A stretch of DNA of 15,107 nt. Origin: an uncultured Candidatus Saccharibacteria bacterium. Its GTDB lineage: Bacteria; Patescibacteriota; Saccharimonadia; Saccharimonadales; Saccharimonadaceae. Both the position numbers and the translations under genes were made by a program. Each line of letters begins with the position of its first letter. Position 1 is the first letter of the stretch. The notes beneath the pieces are model-generated. The model did not search any database. It was given only the letters and a program-made list of their open reading frames with translations, and was not told where the DNA came from. The stretch spans positions 1 through 15,107 of the forward strand of contig CAOZKB010000020.1 in assembly GCA_948571325.1 (NCBI GenBank). The letters run 5' to 3'. Below are positions 13,104-15,107 of the stretch, in pieces.

Positions 13104-14513
13104 ATGCAAAATACTAAGTTGAAAAAGTTTTTAACAGGCGCATTATATATACTACCGATGGTATTTTTCGTGGTATGCTATTTCCTACTCACGGCAACAG
13201 AAGAAGATATTGCGCAAGGGGCTGGTACGACACCAGACGTGTGGGGTGATTTATTGGCAGCATTTAAAAATAACGCCCGGCTGGCTGATATGTATGCGTG
13301 GGCAGTAATCAATTTCTTTGATTATCAATATAGTTTTGGAGTGGATACAATTTTTCGATTAATTGACGTCGCGGCGGCGATGGGAATGTTAGTACTGCTG
13401 ACAAGTGTTGTACTGGGGAGAAAAGTAGAGTGGAGGATGAAAGATGCATTGATTTTTGCCGGGATATTCTTAATGATTTTTTTGACGCCATTCGGCTATA
13501 CTTTATACCGAGGCTTTTCAATGATTCATAATTATTTAATTATCGCCTTGGCGTTGCTAGGCTTTACTCTGCCGTTTTTATGGAAGCTGAGAGGTAAAGA
13601 AATCCCGAAGTTATATAAAAAATGGTGGATAGCGGTGCCAATGGGGCTGGTTTTTGGTTTATCGGCGAATTTTCCGCCGTTAGCATTTTTGGCAACTTAC
13701 GTAATCGTAAAGCTTTGGCAATGGTGGAGAATCCGAAAAAATAGTCAAGATTACGCCAAACTCAAGCTGGAAACTTGGGAATGGCTAATGATTGGCGGGA
13801 TGCTAGTAAGCATGGTGATTGGTTATACTTTAGGTCCAGGCGTATCGGGCTATGCGCAGGATTCGGTTTATACGGTGTCATATGATTATTTGGCGCTGGG
13901 AGAGATTGTGCGGGATTTTGGTGGCTCGATGATGAGGATTCTGAAGCATTTAGTGGTGAATTTTGGTAGAACGTTAGCGCCGGTGATGATCATCTTAGCA
14001 ATAGGATACGTACTAGCGTGGGTGCGCAAGAAAATGAGAAAAGAAAAGCTGAATTTTTTACCGAATGGCGATGGAGAGAAAAACACATTGTTAGTAATTT
14101 TGATTTTTTGCTTATTTTGCACCCTGGCAGGGACGCAGATTACTATGCCGATTAGATTATGTTTGCCAGCATATTTGGGTTTGACGGTAGTGGCTTGGAT
14201 ACTACTGAGGAATTGGTGGGGTAAGCCGAGCAAACGAGAACTACTAGCGGCGGGAGGCATAATGGCAATATTAATGATGATAGTAATTGGAGTGCGGGGA
14301 TTCTTGGCATGGGATTTTCACGAAAGAGTTGGAGTAATCCTGCAGGAAGTAAAAGATTCTGAGGCGGACGAGATCTGTATTGATTTGACGCGCGTCACGC
14401 AGCGTTGGCAGACACCATTTAATATTTTTCAACAAGAGGAGACTTTTGTACCACGTCGTACTACGGCGCGGGAACTTTACGGTAAAGAAGTAGTGTATTG
14501 CCAAAGTCAATAA
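13104..14513 (+). CDS. Polytopic membrane protein, unassigned
   Basis: I do not recognise this 469-residue protein with confidence. About ten hydrophobic segments run from residue 10 to 395: one at the N-terminus, an outside loop at about 30-80 rich in Asp, Asn and Tyr, clusters at 83-160, 172-206, 228-247, 288-307 and 327-395, and then a soluble C-terminal tail of about 70 residues. The layout, with a long first outside loop, resembles GT-C glycosyltransferase-like or DUF6056-like proteins, but no catalytic motif can be pointed to. It starts directly after the stop of the AI-2E gene, with GAGGG inside that gene as ribosome site, so it is translationally coupled. No terminator is evident before the tRNA promoter. 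Confidence 0.78.
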   Translation: MQNTKLKKFLTGALYILPMVFFVVCYFLLTATEEDIAQGAGTTPDVWGDLLAAFKNNARLADMYAWAVINFFDYQYSFGVDTIFRLIDVAAAMGMLVLLTSVVLGRKVEWRMKDALIFAGIFLMIFLTPFGYTLYRGFSMIHNYLIIALALLGFTLPFLWKLRGKEIPKLYKKWWIAVPMGLVFGLSANFPPLAFLATYVIVKLWQWWRIRKNSQDYAKLKLETWEWLMIGGMLVSMVIGYTLGPGVSGYAQDSVYTVSYDYLALGEIVRDFGGSMMRILKHLVVNFGRTLAPVMIILAIGYVLAWVRKKMRKEKLNFLPNGDGEKNTLLVILIFCLFCTLAGTQITMPIRLCLPAYLGLTVVAWILLRNWWGKPSKRELLAAGGIMAILMMIVIGVRGFLAWDFHERVGVILQEVKDSEADEICIDLTRVTQRWQTPFNIFQQEETFVPRRTTARELYGKEVVYCQSQ

Positions 14514-14546
14514 AAGTAAGATTATTGGTAAATTTTGAGGAAAATG

Positions 14547-14555
14547 TGCTATAAT
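14547..14555 (+). promoter_or_regulatory. Extended -10 promoter of the tRNA gene
   Basis: TGCTATAAT is a perfect extended -10. TTGGTA at 14525-14530 is a possible -35 at a long 19-nt spacing. Transcription would start about 6 nt before the tRNA. Confidence 0.7.
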
Positions 14556-14567
14556 TATAAATATTGG

Positions 14568-14642
14568 TGGATCGTCGCCAAGTGGTAAGGCACTGGGTTT
14601 TGGTCCCAGCATTCGCAGGTTCGAATCCTGCCGATCCAGCCA
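14568..14642 (+). tRNA. tRNA-Gln (anticodon UUG)
   Basis: A complete cloverleaf can be drawn: acceptor TGGATCG/CGATCCA, anticodon stem CTGGG/CCCAG around a TTTTGGT loop with anticodon TTG at 14600-14602, T arm GCAGG-TTCGAAT-CCTGC, discriminator G and an encoded CCA at 14640-14642. It reads CAA codons. It is not a queuosine substrate, so its closeness to tgt is not functional. Confidence 0.96.
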
Positions 14643-14648
14643 AGGAAA

Positions 14649-14682
14649 GTAACTCACTTTAGCGGTGGGTTATTTTCTCTTG
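14649..14682 (+). terminator. Terminator after tRNA-Gln
   Basis: GTAACTCAC and GTGGGTTAT pair over nine positions (with G-U wobbles) around a 7-nt loop at 14649-14673, followed by TTTTCTCT. The next 230 nt (14683-14912) show no supported gene. Confidence 0.65.
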
Positions 14683-14914
14683 TTGATTGCAACTTATGCA
14701 TAGATTACATGATGCAGATATTCAACTGTCTTGTCTGCCGAATAACCCCTGTTTGTGTCCGTCTTGAAGTGATGATAATCTTTCGTAAAGAAACCTGACT
14801 ATCTCGACTATTCATTATTTCTTTTTTCAAGATATTTTTTCTTGCCTTTCTTCCTGAAAATGTTTTCCCTACTACTCCAATACCGATAAACAAATCACAA
14901 GCTGGGGTATAGAT

Positions 14915-15107
14915 ACACCTTTGTAGTTTTGTCCGTGGGGGTTACATCTACCCCTGGTACGGTTCTACGCGATATCTAGGCTACAATAGCTTCTATTGGT
15001 CTACTACTGCATACCCTACTGCTTCTTACGCCTACCTTCAGAATTTTGGTAGCGCTACTGTCTACCCCTCCGATAACAGTAACCGCGCCCACGGTTTCTC
15101 CGTCCGC
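14915..15107 (+). pseudogene. Fragment of a Saccharibacteria-type C-terminal surface domain, frameshifted
   Basis: From 14928 the plus strand reads FVRGGYIYPWYGSTRY, then FYWSTTAYPTASYAYLQNFG and HGFSVR to the edge. This is the repeating Tyr/Ser/Asn-rich pattern of the C-terminal domain (FISUMP-like) that ends many secreted Saccharibacteria proteins, which usually finish a few residues later with RCV. The frame is closed 18 bases upstream by TAG at 14910, and no start codon or ribosome site precedes it. Removing one base near 14924-14926 would give TPLYFVRGGY, the usual domain beginning, so similarity runs from about 14915 but crosses a frameshift. The upstream 14683-14912 shows no N-terminal part. 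It could be a pseudogene remnant, a silent cassette or template copy for a related gene, or a sequencing error in a real gene. Confidence 0.55.

Noticed and set aside
14705..14893. 62-codon basic minus-strand frame after the tRNA
   Set aside because: It starts with TTG without a ribosome site and has no recognisable motif; the following fragment on the plus strand gives no support to it.
1..15107. CRISPR arrays, insertion sequences, integrases, toxin-antitoxin pairs
   Set aside because: No regularly spaced repeats, transposase or integrase motifs, or paired small toxin/antitoxin ORFs were found.

Overview
The window looks like a stretch of a small, reduced bacterial genome, most likely Candidatus Saccharibacteria (TM7) or a close Patescibacteria/CPR relative. 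This is an inference from gene content and style: compact operons with 8 to 14 nt overlaps, strong AGGAGG ribosome sites, standard stop codons, many unassigned membrane proteins, and a fragment of the Tyr/Ser/Asn-rich, C-terminal 'FVRGGY ... WSTTAY ... HGFSVR' surface domain that is abundant in that lineage. No database search could be run. Both ends cut through features.

Region 1 (1-3711, minus strand) is a nucleotide-metabolism cluster. Reading in the direction of transcription it holds dUTPase (dut), a HAD-type nucleotidase-like protein and a DUF362 protein in one overlapping operon, then after a second promoter a small coiled-coil membrane protein and thymidylate synthase (thyA, cut by the left edge). 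dUTPase makes dUMP and ThyA converts it to dTMP. Diverging from dut is a short plus-strand gene (3805-4116) that appears to be a truncated paralogue of the HAD protein, with its own promoter and terminator.

Region 2 (4117-7890, minus) encodes the two halves of a heterodimeric ABC exporter. One half carries the catalytic Walker B Glu and H-loop His; the other has Asp and Gln in their place, giving one active and one degenerate ATP site.

Region 3 (7968-11176) holds a queuosine-salvage pair, a YhhQ-type queuine/preQ1 transporter and tRNA-guanine transglycosylase (tgt), separated by an oppositely oriented endonuclease/exonuclease/phosphatase-fold gene. That gene and tgt diverge from a shared palindromic -10 element and both look leaderless. 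The transporter has a long leader with hairpins and an eight-codon ORF. tgt carries an in-frame insertion of about 36 codons bounded by an 11-bp inverted repeat, which is the most unusual thing in the window.

Region 4 (11169-14513) holds a minus-strand single-pass surface protein of unknown function with a strong promoter, a long leader and a possible attenuator. It is followed by a two-gene plus-strand operon: an AI-2E-family permease and a polytopic membrane protein I could not assign.

Region 5 (14514-15107) holds tRNA-Gln(UUG) with a promoter and terminator, about 230 nt with no supported gene, and then a frameshifted, N-terminally missing piece of the surface-domain family running off the right edge.
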